Of a DNA stretch of 64,000 bases, positions 15,556 to 24,342 are shown piece by piece (positions within the stretch are counted from its first letter, which is position 1; every line of letters begins with the position of its first letter). The notes under the pieces were generated by a model. That model saw nothing but the letters and a program-made list of their open reading frames with translations. It made no database searches and had not been told where the DNA came from. A program made the position numbers and the translations under genes. This stretch comes from an uncultured Treponema sp. GTDB lineage: Bacteria > Spirochaetota > Spirochaetia > Treponematales > Treponemataceae. Where the stretch lies: positions 15,747-79,746 of the forward strand of contig CAKUZR010000012.1 of the NCBI GenBank assembly GCA_934718065.1, in the 5' to 3' direction.

Positions 15556-16652
15556 CTTGCGCTCCTTGCCGCGGCAGTTTCTAAATTCTTTTTAAAGAAT
15601 TTATTTTCAGACAAAAATTTCTGAAAATTTTCCATCAGATATGCGCACAAAAATGAAGTCCCAAAAACTGAAAAAATCGCAAACAATGGTTTAACTTCAA
15701 AAAATCCAAGTGAAACAAAACACATCGCAATCGGATAATGAACAAGATAAAGACTGTATGAATAATCCGTTCTTCGCCCGCCACATGAAAAGAATTTTAA
15801 ATTCAATCCAATGAACATTACACAGACAGAAAGACATACTGGAACTAAAAAAGCCGAAATAAACGGAACTTTAAAAATATTCAACAAAACAAGAAGCGCA
15901 AGACATGGCACAAAAATAAATTTCAAACTTGAAAACAAATTTTCACCATAAAATGAAAATGCCATTCCGCCAGCAAAATATGAAATAAATGCTGGAAACT
16001 GATGAGCAAGAGCGGCCGGCAAGAAAGTTCTTTCAGTTATATACGGCATAAAAACCTCGTACAAAACCGAAAGCAAATACAACGCGGCAAGAACGCCACA
16101 TCTGTACCCCCCCCCATTGATTTTTCTCATTGCGGAAACCACAAACGGAAGAAGAATATAAAAACCGATTTCAATTTTTATAGTCCATAAAGAACCGTTA
16201 ACACTTCCGTCCAATGCAAGGCCTTCAAAAACTCCTGGCAAGGTCGGATGAATAAAATTCAACGTTGAAATATTCGCCGCAAGATATTTGAAAAAACTGC
16301 TGTTAAAAAAATATTCACGTGCCGGCAGCTGTGAAAACGTTGAAAGAAAAAATGCGCCAGCTAAAACTACCGTCCAATATTGAGGAAGAATTTTCCTGCA
16401 ACGTTTTAAAGCATAGTCTTTTATTGAAGAACTTTTTAAATATGACTGAGCAACCCAGAATCCGCTTAGAACAAAAAACACATTTACAGCGATTCCACGC
16501 AAATTCAAACACGGAAGATCAATTCCGCTCAAAACAACACAATGCTCATAAACTACAATCAGACAGCATAAAAGCCGCAGCAAGTCAAACGAATTATCTT
16601 TTGAAACAAAAACTGGCAGAAAAACAGAATCTTTAGAATTTTTCACATTCAT
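15552..16652 (-). CDS. Acyltransferase 3 (OafA-like), with an in-frame G9 tract
   Basis: 366 residues with ten or so membrane spans. The start NSFDLLRLLCCLIVVYEHC (His in the first span) and NVFFVLSGFWVAQSYLK match membrane O-acyltransferases that decorate surface glycans with acetyl or similar groups. Residues at about 180-182 are three Gly encoded by nine G (16107-16115), so gain or loss of one base would truncate the protein. As sequenced it is ON. It is coupled by four-base overlaps to the genes on both sides. Confidence 0.88.
   Translation of the reverse strand: MNVKNSKDSVFLPVFVSKDNSFDLLRLLCCLIVVYEHCVVLSGIDLPCLNLRGIAVNVFFVLSGFWVAQSYLKSSSIKDYALKRCRKILPQYWTVVLAGAFFLSTFSQLPAREYFFNSSFFKYLAANISTLNFIHPTLPGVFEGLALDGSVNGSLWTIKIEIGFYILLPFVVSAMRKINGGGYRCGVLAALYLLSVLYEVFMPYITERTFLPAALAHQFPAFISYFAGGMAFSFYGENLFSSLKFIFVPCLALLVLLNIFKVPFISAFLVPVCLSVCVMFIGLNLKFFSCGGRRTDYSYSLYLVHYPIAMCFVSLGFFEVKPLFAIFSVFGTSFLCAYLMENFQKFLSENKFFKKNLETAAARSAR
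16107..16115. repeat. Poly-C(9) slippage tract in the acyltransferase gene
   Basis: Nine C on the plus strand, nine G in the coding strand, encoding GGG between KIN and YRCG in a loop between membrane spans. The frame is intact at nine. A slip would end the protein near its midpoint. This is the second G9 tract in the same glycan cluster. Confidence 0.8.
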
Positions 16653-17083
16653 CTTCCCACCCCGCTTTTTTCAATTGCGCCGCTTTCAAAACTCAAAAAA
16701 AATCCGTTCTGAATATCTTCAGCCTCAGATGCATCATCTTGAATGAAATCCCGGCAGGAATCAAAAACAACCTGAATATTCAGTTCTTTGTTCAAAAATA
16801 TTTCTTTGTGAATCTCTTCGCCGCCAAGCCAAACGCTTTTTTCACTGTCTGCAACGCCTGTTTCAGTGCATATATATAGAAGAATATAGTCAATTTTCTG
16901 TGATTTAAGCTGTCCTAGCAAAAACAAAAGCATAGCCTCGGAAATGCCGTTCGGAAAAATCGTGATTTCTTTTTCCTGCCATGCGCCGCCGGCTGAGCTT
17001 ATGAGAAAACCGTGCATTTCATTCAGTTTTTTCTGTGTGAATCCAAGCGGAGCGCTTCCGCAAAGAATGGCGTTACGTTGCAA
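16649..17083 (-). CDS. Small caspase-like fold protein, catalytic His apparently missing
   Basis: 144 residues from a TTG start preceded by GAGGAAGAG. NAILCGSAPLGFTQKKLNEMHGFL, then SEAMLLFLLGQL, IDYILLYICTETGV and IQVVFDSCRDF follow the strand order of peptidase C14 (caspase/gingipain) p20 domains, and DSC is the usual catalytic Cys motif. The position where SGHG is expected reads ICTETG, so the catalytic His is absent. The family assignment is tentative. It is the first gene of the glycan operon, coupled to the acyltransferase and divergent from the XRE regulator. Confidence 0.4.
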   Translation of the reverse strand: MQRNAILCGSAPLGFTQKKLNEMHGFLISSAGGAWQEKEITIFPNGISEAMLLFLLGQLKSQKIDYILLYICTETGVADSEKSVWLGGEEIHKEIFLNKELNIQVVFDSCRDFIQDDASEAEDIQNGFFLSFESGAIEKSGVGR

Positions 17084-17108
17084 AACTCTTCCTCTTAAAA
17101 CCTGATAA

Positions 17109-17186
17109 CTACGTAATTTCGTAGATATTTTATAGATTACTACGAATACAAGAATTATTCAACTTTAAAACTATGAAATTAAGTAG
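17109..17186. promoter_or_regulatory. Paired operator-like palindromes between the XRE gene and the glycan operon
   Basis: CTACGTAATTTCGTAG (17109-17124) is an inverted repeat CTACG-N6-CGTAG. CTATGAAATTAAGTAG (17171-17186) is a degraded version with the same outer CTA/TAG and AAATT-like core. A half-site ACTACGAAT lies between them. The second palindrome overlaps the likely -35 of the XRE gene and the first is nearest the divergent operon. This is the expected layout for autoregulation by an XRE repressor that also controls the operon. Confidence 0.5.
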
Positions 17187-17208
17187 AAAAACTTTATAAA
17201 ATCAAACT

Positions 17209-17472
17209 ATGGCTTTCTGGGATAAAGTTGAAATTTTAAGAAAAGAGCAGAACACATCTTACCGCTGGATTGCAAGCCAGATGGGCGTTTCAGAAACTAC
17301 AGTTTCAAGCATGAGGAAAGCCGGAACCGAGCCGCGCGCCGGGGAAGCCGTAAAAATCGCGAAAGCTTTAGGCACAACAGTTGAATCGCTGGTCGGCTCT
17401 GACTCCGAGGAATATTTTCACAAGTACAAAAAACTAAAAGATGAAATCATGTTCATTCTGGAAAAATACTAA
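17209..17472 (+). CDS. XRE-family transcriptional regulator
   Basis: 87 residues. A helix-turn-helix spans about residues 8-60 (LRKEQNTSYRWIASQMGVSETTVSSMRKAG, then AVKIAKALGTTVESLVGSD). A short C-terminal helix may dimerise. It is divergent from the glycan operon with palindromes between. No Shine-Dalgarno sequence precedes the ATG, and a TATAAA lies only eight bases before it, so the mRNA may be leaderless. A role in controlling the glycan genes is inferred from position. Confidence 0.85.
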   Translation: MAFWDKVEILRKEQNTSYRWIASQMGVSETTVSSMRKAGTEPRAGEAVKIAKALGTTVESLVGSDSEEYFHKYKKLKDEIMFILEKY

Positions 17473-17523
17473 ACTGAACCTGGTTCAAAAACATCACCTC
17501 CCCTGCCAGAATTTCACCGGACA

Positions 17524-17555
17524 CAAAAAAGCCCCGGCATTTTCTGCCAGGGCTC
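17524..17555 (-). terminator. Rho-independent terminator after gltX
   Basis: On the minus strand, GCCCTGGCA and TGCCGGGGC pair around a short loop and are followed by TTTTTTGTG. It lies 30 bases past the gltX stop. The stem is GC-rich with one mismatch. Confidence 0.8.
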
Positions 17556-17582
17556 CGCTAAAATATCCGAAAATCAGGACAA

Positions 17583-19160
17583 TTAAAATTCCTTCAACGT
17601 ACGGTCAATTCTTTCAATTGATTTTTCAACGCCCAAAATAAGGATTGAGCCGATAAGCGGCGGCGAAACACGGCTTCCTGTAACAGCCATGCGGATTGGC
17701 ATCATAAAATCGCCGAGCTTTATGCCTAGCTTTTCAGCAGTTTCTTTCGCAAGATTTTCGCTTGCCTCGTGGTCAAGAGACGGAAGCTGGCGCACAAAAT
17801 CTTTCGCGGCTTCAAGAACTTCCTTTGTTTTCGCCTCGTCCAGACGCTTAGGAACAATCTGGTCTTTTGCAGGAACTGCCGGCTCAGTGAACAAAAAGTG
17901 AACCATTTCCGCGGCATCTGTAAGATACTTAAGGCGTTCCTTGATAAGCGGCATAAGCGCAAGAAGCTTTTCCTTCACATCAGCGGAAGTCATGTTCATT
18001 GACTTGTCAACGCAAACCGGCTCGCCGTCATCACCAAGCGCAATTCCGGAATACTCAGGGCCAACTTTCGGCGCAGGCTGAGGATTTTCAGGATTTATTT
18101 CAAGCGCGGCATCGCCAGTTCCAGTAATGAACGGCAAAGTCCACTTGTAAAGCTCCTCGTCGCTCAACATTCTGATGTAGTTTCCGTTGTAATATTCAAG
18201 TTTCTTGTAGTCAAAAACAGCCGGCGCCTTGTTCAAATGCTCCAGTTTGAAAGACTTCGCAAGCTCCTCCAGCGTGTAGAATTCCTTTCCTTCCTCGTAA
18301 GAGCAGCCGAGCATAGCAACGTAGTTCACAATCGCCTGCGGAAGATATCCGCGCGCACGGAATTCATTCACCGAAGTAGAGCCATGCCGCTTTGAAAGTT
18401 TTTTTCCGTCCTGTCCGTTCACCATCGGAAGGTGGCAGAATTCAGGATGCTCCCAGCCAAAAGCGCGGTACATCTGAACGTGCAGCGGAGTTGAAGGAAT
18501 CCACTCCTGGGCGCGCATTACGTGGCTGATTTTCATAAAATGGTCGTCAACAATATTCGCAAGATGATAAGTCGGGAATCCGTCAGACTTAAGCAGAACC
18601 GGATCCGGCGAAATATCCTCGTTTTTCCATTCAATATCGCCAAGAATGTGGTCGTGGAATTTCGTAGTTCCTTCCATCGGCACCTTCAGGCGGATTACAT
18701 AAGGTTTTCCAGCCTCAAGATTCGCCTTCACTTCCTCAGGAGTAAGATGCCGGCAGTTTCTGTCGTAGCCAGGAGCCATTTTGTTTTCAGTCTGAATTTT
18801 TCTAATCCGGTCAAGACGCTCCGCATCGCAGAAACAGTAATAAGCCTCGCCCTTTTCCACAAGCTCCATCGCATATTTCTTGTAAAGCTCAAAACGCTCG
18901 CTCTGAACATAAGGACCGTACGGACCGCCTTTGTCGCCGCCTTCATCCCATTCAATTCCAAGCCACGCCATTGTGTCGTACAAATTTTTCACATATTTTT
19001 CGTCATAACGGGTGCGGTCAGTATCCTCAAGCCGAAGAATAAATTTTCCGCCCTTTGAGCGCGCGTAAAGATAATTAAAAAGCGCAGTTCTTACTCCGCC
19101 AATGTGCTGCATTCCAGTCGGAGAAGGCGCGTAACGAACACGAACTTCATTTTCGTTCAT
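17583..19160 (-). CDS. gltX: Glutamyl-tRNA synthetase
   Basis: 525 residues from ATG at 19160, which gives the usual start just before VRVRYAPSPTGMQHIGG. This contains the HIGH-type signature (QHIG, Met in place of Leu before it). KKLSKRHGSTSVNEF is the KMSKS loop. A zinc-knuckle region near YCFCDAERLDRI is present. A TTG further upstream is open but unlikely. It charges tRNA-Glu. The gene is followed by its own terminator and stands alone. Confidence 0.95.
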   Translation of the reverse strand: MNENEVRVRYAPSPTGMQHIGGVRTALFNYLYARSKGGKFILRLEDTDRTRYDEKYVKNLYDTMAWLGIEWDEGGDKGGPYGPYVQSERFELYKKYAMELVEKGEAYYCFCDAERLDRIRKIQTENKMAPGYDRNCRHLTPEEVKANLEAGKPYVIRLKVPMEGTTKFHDHILGDIEWKNEDISPDPVLLKSDGFPTYHLANIVDDHFMKISHVMRAQEWIPSTPLHVQMYRAFGWEHPEFCHLPMVNGQDGKKLSKRHGSTSVNEFRARGYLPQAIVNYVAMLGCSYEEGKEFYTLEELAKSFKLEHLNKAPAVFDYKKLEYYNGNYIRMLSDEELYKWTLPFITGTGDAALEINPENPQPAPKVGPEYSGIALGDDGEPVCVDKSMNMTSADVKEKLLALMPLIKERLKYLTDAAEMVHFLFTEPAVPAKDQIVPKRLDEAKTKEVLEAAKDFVRQLPSLDHEASENLAKETAEKLGIKLGDFMMPIRMAVTGSRVSPPLIGSILILGVEKSIERIDRTLKEF

Positions 19161-19261
19161 AAAATCAAACCTCTGTTTCAAATCATTTTTCAAACAAAAT
19201 TTCTATCATTATAATAAAAAACGGACGGTTTCTCAATGGAAACTTTTTTCATCATTTTTTT

Positions 19262-19375
19262 TCTGGCAAGCCGGCAGCAAGCTGCCGTCGGGCTTTGCGG
19301 GGTTCCGGCTTCCGCCTCATTGCTCCGCTGCGCTCCGCAAAAAGCCTTGCGGCTTTCCCCTTCAATCCCTCTTGC
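19262..19375. repeat. GC-rich repeat-like element at the phosphatase 3' end
   Basis: A GC-rich block rich in GGCTTTCCCC, CGCTGCGCTCCGC and GGGTTCCGGCTTCCG words, ending with a hairpin GCCGGCAGC/GCTGCCGTC near 19270-19290. It overlaps and supplies the stop codon of the phosphatase gene. Its style and the CTTTCCCC end resemble the repeats at 20440, 37534 and 57908 but the body differs, so it is perhaps a second family. Confidence 0.4.
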
Positions 19376-19829
19376 GTCCGCCTGCAAGACTGTCCAGCAA
19401 AGCGTTCAGACCGGTTTCCAAATCCCTGTAGGTTTCATCAAAATTGCCAGTATACCAAGGATCTGCAATATCCTTGTCCTTTCCGGCGTAAGTCATAAGC
19501 AGCTTTATCTTGTCGTCCGGGTCCTTGTTCCATTCACGCTGCATATAGTAAAGATTTTCCATGTCCATTCCAATCAAAAGGTCAAACCAGGAATAATCCT
19601 CCTGCGAAATTCTGCGCGCCCGGCGTTTTTCAAAAGGAACATCCATCTGCAAAAGCTTCTGCTTCGCTCCGCTGTGCATATCGTTTCCAATCTCCTCCGA
19701 GCTAGTCGCCGCTGACTCAACCAGAAAATCCTTTTCCAGCCCGCGCTCCCTGACCATCTTCTTAAACATAAATTCCGCCATCGGCGAACGGCAAATATTC
19801 CCATGGCACACAAACAAAATCTTCTTCAT
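19362..19829 (-). CDS. Low-molecular-weight protein tyrosine phosphatase
   Basis: 155 residues. ILFVCHGNICRSPMAEFMFK gives the CX5R active site (Cys9, Arg15), and DPWYTGNFDETYRDL gives the general acid Asp. The family removes phosphate from tyrosine, and Wzb-type members regulate polysaccharide export kinases. This one is not within the glycan cluster, so its target is open. The last codons and stop lie in a GC-rich repeat-like element, suggesting the original C-terminus may have been altered by a few residues. Confidence 0.92.
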   Translation of the reverse strand: MKKILFVCHGNICRSPMAEFMFKKMVRERGLEKDFLVESAATSSEEIGNDMHSGAKQKLLQMDVPFEKRRARRISQEDYSWFDLLIGMDMENLYYMQREWNKDPDDKIKLLMTYAGKDKDIADPWYTGNFDETYRDLETGLNALLDSLAGGRKRD

Positions 19830-19916
19830 TCCCCAATCCTACCACAAACAAAAAAATATTGCACCTTGCAAGGCCGGGATGTTTTCAAAATCGGGAATTG
19901 CCGTTATTATAGTTTT

Positions 19917-20420
19917 ATGGTTACAAAATATCTTGCGATTTTTTTTATTTCGATGGTTCCGCTGATTGAGCTGCGCGGCGCGATTCCTGTGGCTGCGGCG
20001 ATGGGGCTTATGCCTGCTGACAGTGTTTCAAGGATTGTTTTTGCGTATGCGCTGTGCATTTTAGGAAACATGGTTCCTGTTCCGTTTATTTATCTTTTTG
20101 CACGGAAATTCCTGGAATGGGGACAGGACAAGAAAATTATCGGCGGCGCATGCAGATTTTTTTTAACAAAGGGCAAGCGCGGCGGCGAGAAGCTTCAGGA
20201 AAAGGCCGGCCGCGGTCTGTTTGTGGCTCTGTTCATTTTTGTGGGCATTCCGCTTCCGGGAACAGGCGCATGGACCGGAACTTTGGCGGCAAGCCTTCTG
20301 GACATGAATTTCAAGGAAACGATTGTGGCTGTAATCTGCGGAGTTCTTCTTGCAGGAATTATTATGCTTGCGGTAAGCCTTGGCGCTTTTGGAGCAATCC
20401 AGGCGTTGTTCACAAGATAA
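19917..20420 (+). CDS. COG2426-type small membrane protein (putative small multidrug export)
   Basis: 167 residues from ATG at 19917. The frame extends upstream into the divergent phosphatase start but only from here does it read as a membrane protein. SMVPLIELRGAIPVAAAMG, GNMVPVPFIYLFAR and the GIPLPGTGAWTG loop are hallmarks of this family, with four or five spans. The transport role is by family name only. There is no Shine-Dalgarno sequence and an AT-rich TATTAT lies close to the ATG, so it may be leaderless. Confidence 0.8.
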   Translation: MVTKYLAIFFISMVPLIELRGAIPVAAAMGLMPADSVSRIVFAYALCILGNMVPVPFIYLFARKFLEWGQDKKIIGGACRFFLTKGKRGGEKLQEKAGRGLFVALFIFVGIPLPGTGAWTGTLAASLLDMNFKETIVAVICGVLLAGIIMLAVSLGAFGAIQALFTR

Positions 20421-20439
20421 GCGGTTTTTGCGCGTAAAA

Positions 20440-20598
20440 TAAGCGGGAGTTGGTCGTAAAACTACCGAGGTTGACTAAGCGGGCGTTGGTCGTAAAACTA
20501 CCGAGGTTAGCTACGCCAACCTCGCAGGGCGGCGTTTGAGCCCGCAGAGGGGATAGACCGCAACGAAGTGCGGGCGCAAGGGGAGACTTCCCCTTTTT
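20440..20598. repeat. Dispersed GC-rich repeat, copy A, with a 36-bp tandem duplication
   Basis: Two head-to-tail 36-base units (20440-20475 and 20476-20511) begin TAAGCGGGMGTTGGTCGT. The second unit leads into a module with AGAGGGGATAGACCGCAACG, a CCGCA/TGCGG stem and a closing AGGGGAGACTTCCCC hairpin. The GGGCGTTGGTCGT start and hairpin end are shared with the copy inside hsdS at 57908-58117, and the CCGCAAYGAARTGCGG core with 37534-37627. It sits between the COG2426 gene and dnaE. Confidence 0.65.
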
Positions 20599-20617
20599 TA
20601 CTTTTTTAGAGGTTTTT

Positions 20618-23600
20618 ATGGCAGATATTCATATTTTTGATCCGGCGCCGGAAGGAACTCCGGTTTCCAACTTTGTTCATCTTCACGTTCACTCAGACTA
20701 TTCGCTTCTGGACGGCTGCGCAAAGCTTGACTCGCTGATTGCGCGCGCGAAACAGCTGAATATGCCGGCTCTTGCGCTCACCGACCACGGCAATATGTTC
20801 GGCGTTCTGAATTTTGAGCACATCTGCCATGCAAACGGAATAAATCCGATTGTGGGATGCGAATTTTACTGCACGGAAGACCATCAGAAAAAACAGAACA
20901 CGCGGTACGGAAAGCACAATTACCATCTTATTCTGCTTTGCGAAAACGACACTGGCTACAAAAATATGTGCTGGCTGAATTCGCGGGCGTTCTGCGACGA
21001 GGATTCGCTTTACTACGGAAAGCCTAGAATCGATTTTGAAATGCTGAAGCAGTACCACGAGGGAATTATCTGTCTTTCTGCATGCGTTGCCGGAGAGCTT
21101 CCACAGGCTGTTATAAACGGAAATATGGAGGACGCGGAAAATGTCGCCCGCCGCTACAAGGAGCTTTTCGGGCCGGACCATTATTATATTGAAATTCAGA
21201 ACCACGGGCTGCCGGAAGAAAAAATCGCCGCGGAAGGAATGATAAAAATCGCGCGGAAACTTGACATTCCTCTTGTTGTCACAAACGATATCCACTATAT
21301 AAACAAGGAAGATTCGGAGGCTCAGCTTGCCTTGAACTGCATCGGGCGCAAGACTTTGCTCGACTCGCCGGACAGCGCGGCTAAAAGCATGGGCGGCGCG
21401 AACAGGATTTCAGAATGGTACTTTAAAACGGAAGAAGAAATGAAAATGCTTTTTCCGGAGATTCCGGAAGCGTACGAGAATACTGTAAAAATCGCGAATA
21501 TGTGCAATCTTACAATCCATCAGTATTCAACGCCGGAACTGAAAGGCTGTCTGCCGCGTTTTGAGCTTCCAAAGGAATTCCAGACGCACGAGGACTACAC
21601 AAAGAACCAGGACGATTTTGTCCGCTCAATTGTTGAAAAGGGTCTGCGCCAGCGTTATCCGGAAATTACTCCGAAAATCCGCGACCGCGCTGAATACGAG
21701 CTTGGAATCATCTTCAAGATGGGGTTTTCCGGCTATTTTCTGATTGTATGGGAATTCATCAACTGGGCGAAATCCACCTGGGACAACGTGAACAACAAGC
21801 CTAAGCCGTATATTCCAATCGGTCCGGGGCGAGGTTCGGGCGCCGGCTCGCTGGTTGCGTATTCAATGGGAATCACGGACATTGATCCGTTCCGTTTCAA
21901 CTTGATTTTTGAACGTTTTTTGAATCCTGAGCGCGTTTCAATGCCTGATTTTGACGTTGACATGGATTTCGACTACAGGCAGGACATTATCCAGCACACG
22001 CGCGACCTTTACGGAGATCCGCAGGTTGGCCACATTGTTACGTTCGGAACGTTGAAGCCTAAGAACTGTCTTGCGGACGTTGGGCGAATTTTAAATATTC
22101 CGCTTTCAATTGTTGCAAAGGTAAAAGCCTGCATTCCGGATTCGCCTAAAGCAAAGCTGAAGAACGCGTTCGAGCCGCCTACAGAAAAATTTCCGGACGG
22201 CGGTCAGCTCATCGCCGTAAAAGAAAATCCAGAGGCAACAATCGGGCTTGACAGAAATGTTTTTGAACGCTGGATTGCCCTTTGCAAAAAACTGGAAGGA
22301 ATGAACCGCAACACAGGTCTTCACGCTTCAGGAATGGTAATCGGCCTGACTGCGCTTCCAGACTGGGCTCCTGTTTTCAAGGATGCAAAAACCGGGGAAG
22401 TCGGTGTGCAGTACACAATGGATATTATTGAGCCTTGCGGACTTGTAAAATTCGACTATCTTGGACTCAAAACGCTTTCTCTTATACGTTACGCGGAAGA
22501 TATTATAAACCGCCACAAAAAGCCGGAAGAGCCGGAATTTCTTACGGCAAATGTCAGCGAAACCGACAGTGAAACGTTCGATCTTTTTGACAAGGGCGAT
22601 TCTGTCGCTGTCTTTCAGTTTGAGTCTCCGGGAATGCAGAAAATTCTGCGCCAGGTTGCGCCACGCTGCATAGAAGAGCTTGTCGCCTTGAACGCGCTTT
22701 ACCGCCCGGGTCCTATGGATTATATTCCTCAGTATATTGAAGGAAAATGGAAGCCTGAAACAATTCATTACCCTGACCCTTGCCTTGAAGGGCTTCTGAA
22801 AGAAACTTACGGCGTAATGGTTTACCAGGAGCAGGTTATGCAGGTTTCCCAGAAAATCGCGGGATTTTCTCTTGGCGCGGCGGATATGCTGCGGCGCGCG
22901 ATGGGTAAGAAAAAGCCTGAAGTTCTTATGGGAAAAAAGAAGGAATTTATTGAAGGCGCGATAAAGCAGGGCTTCACAGAAAAACACGCGGATGAAATTT
23001 TTGAAATAATGGTTCCGTTCGCGGGCTACGGATTCAACAAGTCGCACGCCGCGGCGTACACAGTTCTTGCTTACCGGACTGGATGGCTGAAATGCCATTA
23101 CCCGGCGGCTTTTATGGCTGCCAACCTTACAAACGAAATTTCCACAACGGACGGAGTTTCAATTTACATCGCTGAATCAAAGCGCATGGGACTCAAAATC
23201 GACCCGCCGGACATAAACGCTTCCTATTCAGAATTCGATGCTGTAGGCGACCACATAATTTTCGCCCTCCGCGGAATGAAAGGAATGGGAAAAGAAGCCG
23301 CCGACGCAATTGTAAAAGAGCGCGAGGAGCACGGACCTTACAAGTCATTCATAGATTTTCTGGAACGCTGCATTCCTCTTCAGTCTGTAACAAAAGACGA
23401 GGAAACCGGCAGGGAGCTGAAAAAAACTCTTATAAACTCAAAAGCAGTTGAAGTCTGCATTAAAACCGGCGCGTTCGACAAGCTGGGACAGAACCGCCCT
23501 ACTCTTCTGGCGAACATGGACCGGGCAATCACCTATGTTCAGGACAAAATCAACGGAACAGACAACGGCCAGGGAGACTTGTTCGGCGACACAGATGAAA

Positions 23601-24334
23601 AAGTCTATGCGGATTTTCAGTTTGAAGAAGTGCCGGACCTTCCGACCTTTGAAAAGCTTAACATTGAAAAAGAAATCATCGGAACTTACGTTTCCGGGCA
23701 TCCGCTTGGCGATTTTGAAAAAGTCATCAAAACCTGCGTCACATTGACTTCAAAAACAATCGCGCGCGCCGCGGAAGAAGACAAAGCCTTCAAGGCGAGC
23801 CTTTCCGGAAAAGATTCATGGCAGAACCGGAACGCCGGAAAAGTCTACACAGTTCTTGGATTTCTGCACAACCTTCATCCGATTGTAACAAAAAAAGCGA
23901 CGAATATGGCTTTTGCAAAGATGCAGGATTACGACGGCGAATTTGACATGACTTTCTTCCCGAAAACCTGGGAAACGCTGAAAAACCAGATTCAAGACGG
24001 AAATATTTATGCCTTCAAGGGAAAAGTTGACGGTTCGCGCGAGGAGCCAAGTTTCATCGTGGACAGCCTGGAAGACATTTCCACCCTGAAGCAACATTCA
24101 ATCCATGAAGTCCATATTTCCCTGGAAAATAATTTCAATTCCGAGCGGGATATTGCAAAAATGAAAGATTTTTTATTTGGCACAACGGGCAATTGTTCAG
24201 TATATTTTCATGTAGATACTTTAAATGGCGCTTACATTGTAAAAGCGAACAGCTCGCTCACTTGCCCTGCAACGCCGGAAGTTCTTACAAAAATAAAAGA
24301 CCTGGATTTTGTAAAAGAAGTCTGGTCTGAATAG
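20618..24334 (+). CDS. dnaE: DNA polymerase III alpha subunit
   Basis: 1238 residues. The PHP domain starts at about residue 20 (FVHLHVHSDYSLLDGCAKL). The polymerase core has GPGRGSGAGSLVAYS and the catalytic acids in PDFDVDMDFDYRQDI at about 445. The fingers and beta-binding regions follow (YGVMVYQEQVMQVS, GYGFNKSHAAAY), then tandem HhH and a C-terminal OB fold (KVYTVLGFLHNL). It is the replicative polymerase of the DnaE1 type. AGAGG lies before the ATG. yggT follows eight bases later. Confidence 0.97.
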   Translation: MADIHIFDPAPEGTPVSNFVHLHVHSDYSLLDGCAKLDSLIARAKQLNMPALALTDHGNMFGVLNFEHICHANGINPIVGCEFYCTEDHQKKQNTRYGKHNYHLILLCENDTGYKNMCWLNSRAFCDEDSLYYGKPRIDFEMLKQYHEGIICLSACVAGELPQAVINGNMEDAENVARRYKELFGPDHYYIEIQNHGLPEEKIAAEGMIKIARKLDIPLVVTNDIHYINKEDSEAQLALNCIGRKTLLDSPDSAAKSMGGANRISEWYFKTEEEMKMLFPEIPEAYENTVKIANMCNLTIHQYSTPELKGCLPRFELPKEFQTHEDYTKNQDDFVRSIVEKGLRQRYPEITPKIRDRAEYELGIIFKMGFSGYFLIVWEFINWAKSTWDNVNNKPKPYIPIGPGRGSGAGSLVAYSMGITDIDPFRFNLIFERFLNPERVSMPDFDVDMDFDYRQDIIQHTRDLYGDPQVGHIVTFGTLKPKNCLADVGRILNIPLSIVAKVKACIPDSPKAKLKNAFEPPTEKFPDGGQLIAVKENPEATIGLDRNVFERWIALCKKLEGMNRNTGLHASGMVIGLTALPDWAPVFKDAKTGEVGVQYTMDIIEPCGLVKFDYLGLKTLSLIRYAEDIINRHKKPEEPEFLTANVSETDSETFDLFDKGDSVAVFQFESPGMQKILRQVAPRCIEELVALNALYRPGPMDYIPQYIEGKWKPETIHYPDPCLEGLLKETYGVMVYQEQVMQVSQKIAGFSLGAADMLRRAMGKKKPEVLMGKKKEFIEGAIKQGFTEKHADEIFEIMVPFAGYGFNKSHAAAYTVLAYRTGWLKCHYPAAFMAANLTNEISTTDGVSIYIAESKRMGLKIDPPDINASYSEFDAVGDHIIFALRGMKGMGKEAADAIVKEREEHGPYKSFIDFLERCIPLQSVTKDEETGRELKKTLINSKAVEVCIKTGAFDKLGQNRPTLLANMDRAITYVQDKINGTDNGQGDLFGDTDEKVYADFQFEEVPDLPTFEKLNIEKEIIGTYVSGHPLGDFEKVIKTCVTLTSKTIARAAEEDKAFKASLSGKDSWQNRNAGKVYTVLGFLHNLHPIVTKKATNMAFAKMQDYDGEFDMTFFPKTWETLKNQIQDGNIYAFKGKVDGSREEPSFIVDSLEDISTLKQHSIHEVHISLENNFNSERDIAKMKDFLFGTTGNCSVYFHVDTLNGAYIVKANSSLTCPATPEVLTKIKDLDFVKEVWSE

Positions 24335-24342
24335 GATGATTT

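Noticed and set aside
19190..19387. 66-codon minus-strand frame between gltX and the phosphatase
   Set aside because: Its composition is that of the GC-rich repeat element and it has no RBS or recognisable protein.
22328..23098. 256-codon minus-strand frame opposite dnaE
   Set aside because: Fully inside dnaE on the other strand, basic and low in motifs, a shadow of the real gene.
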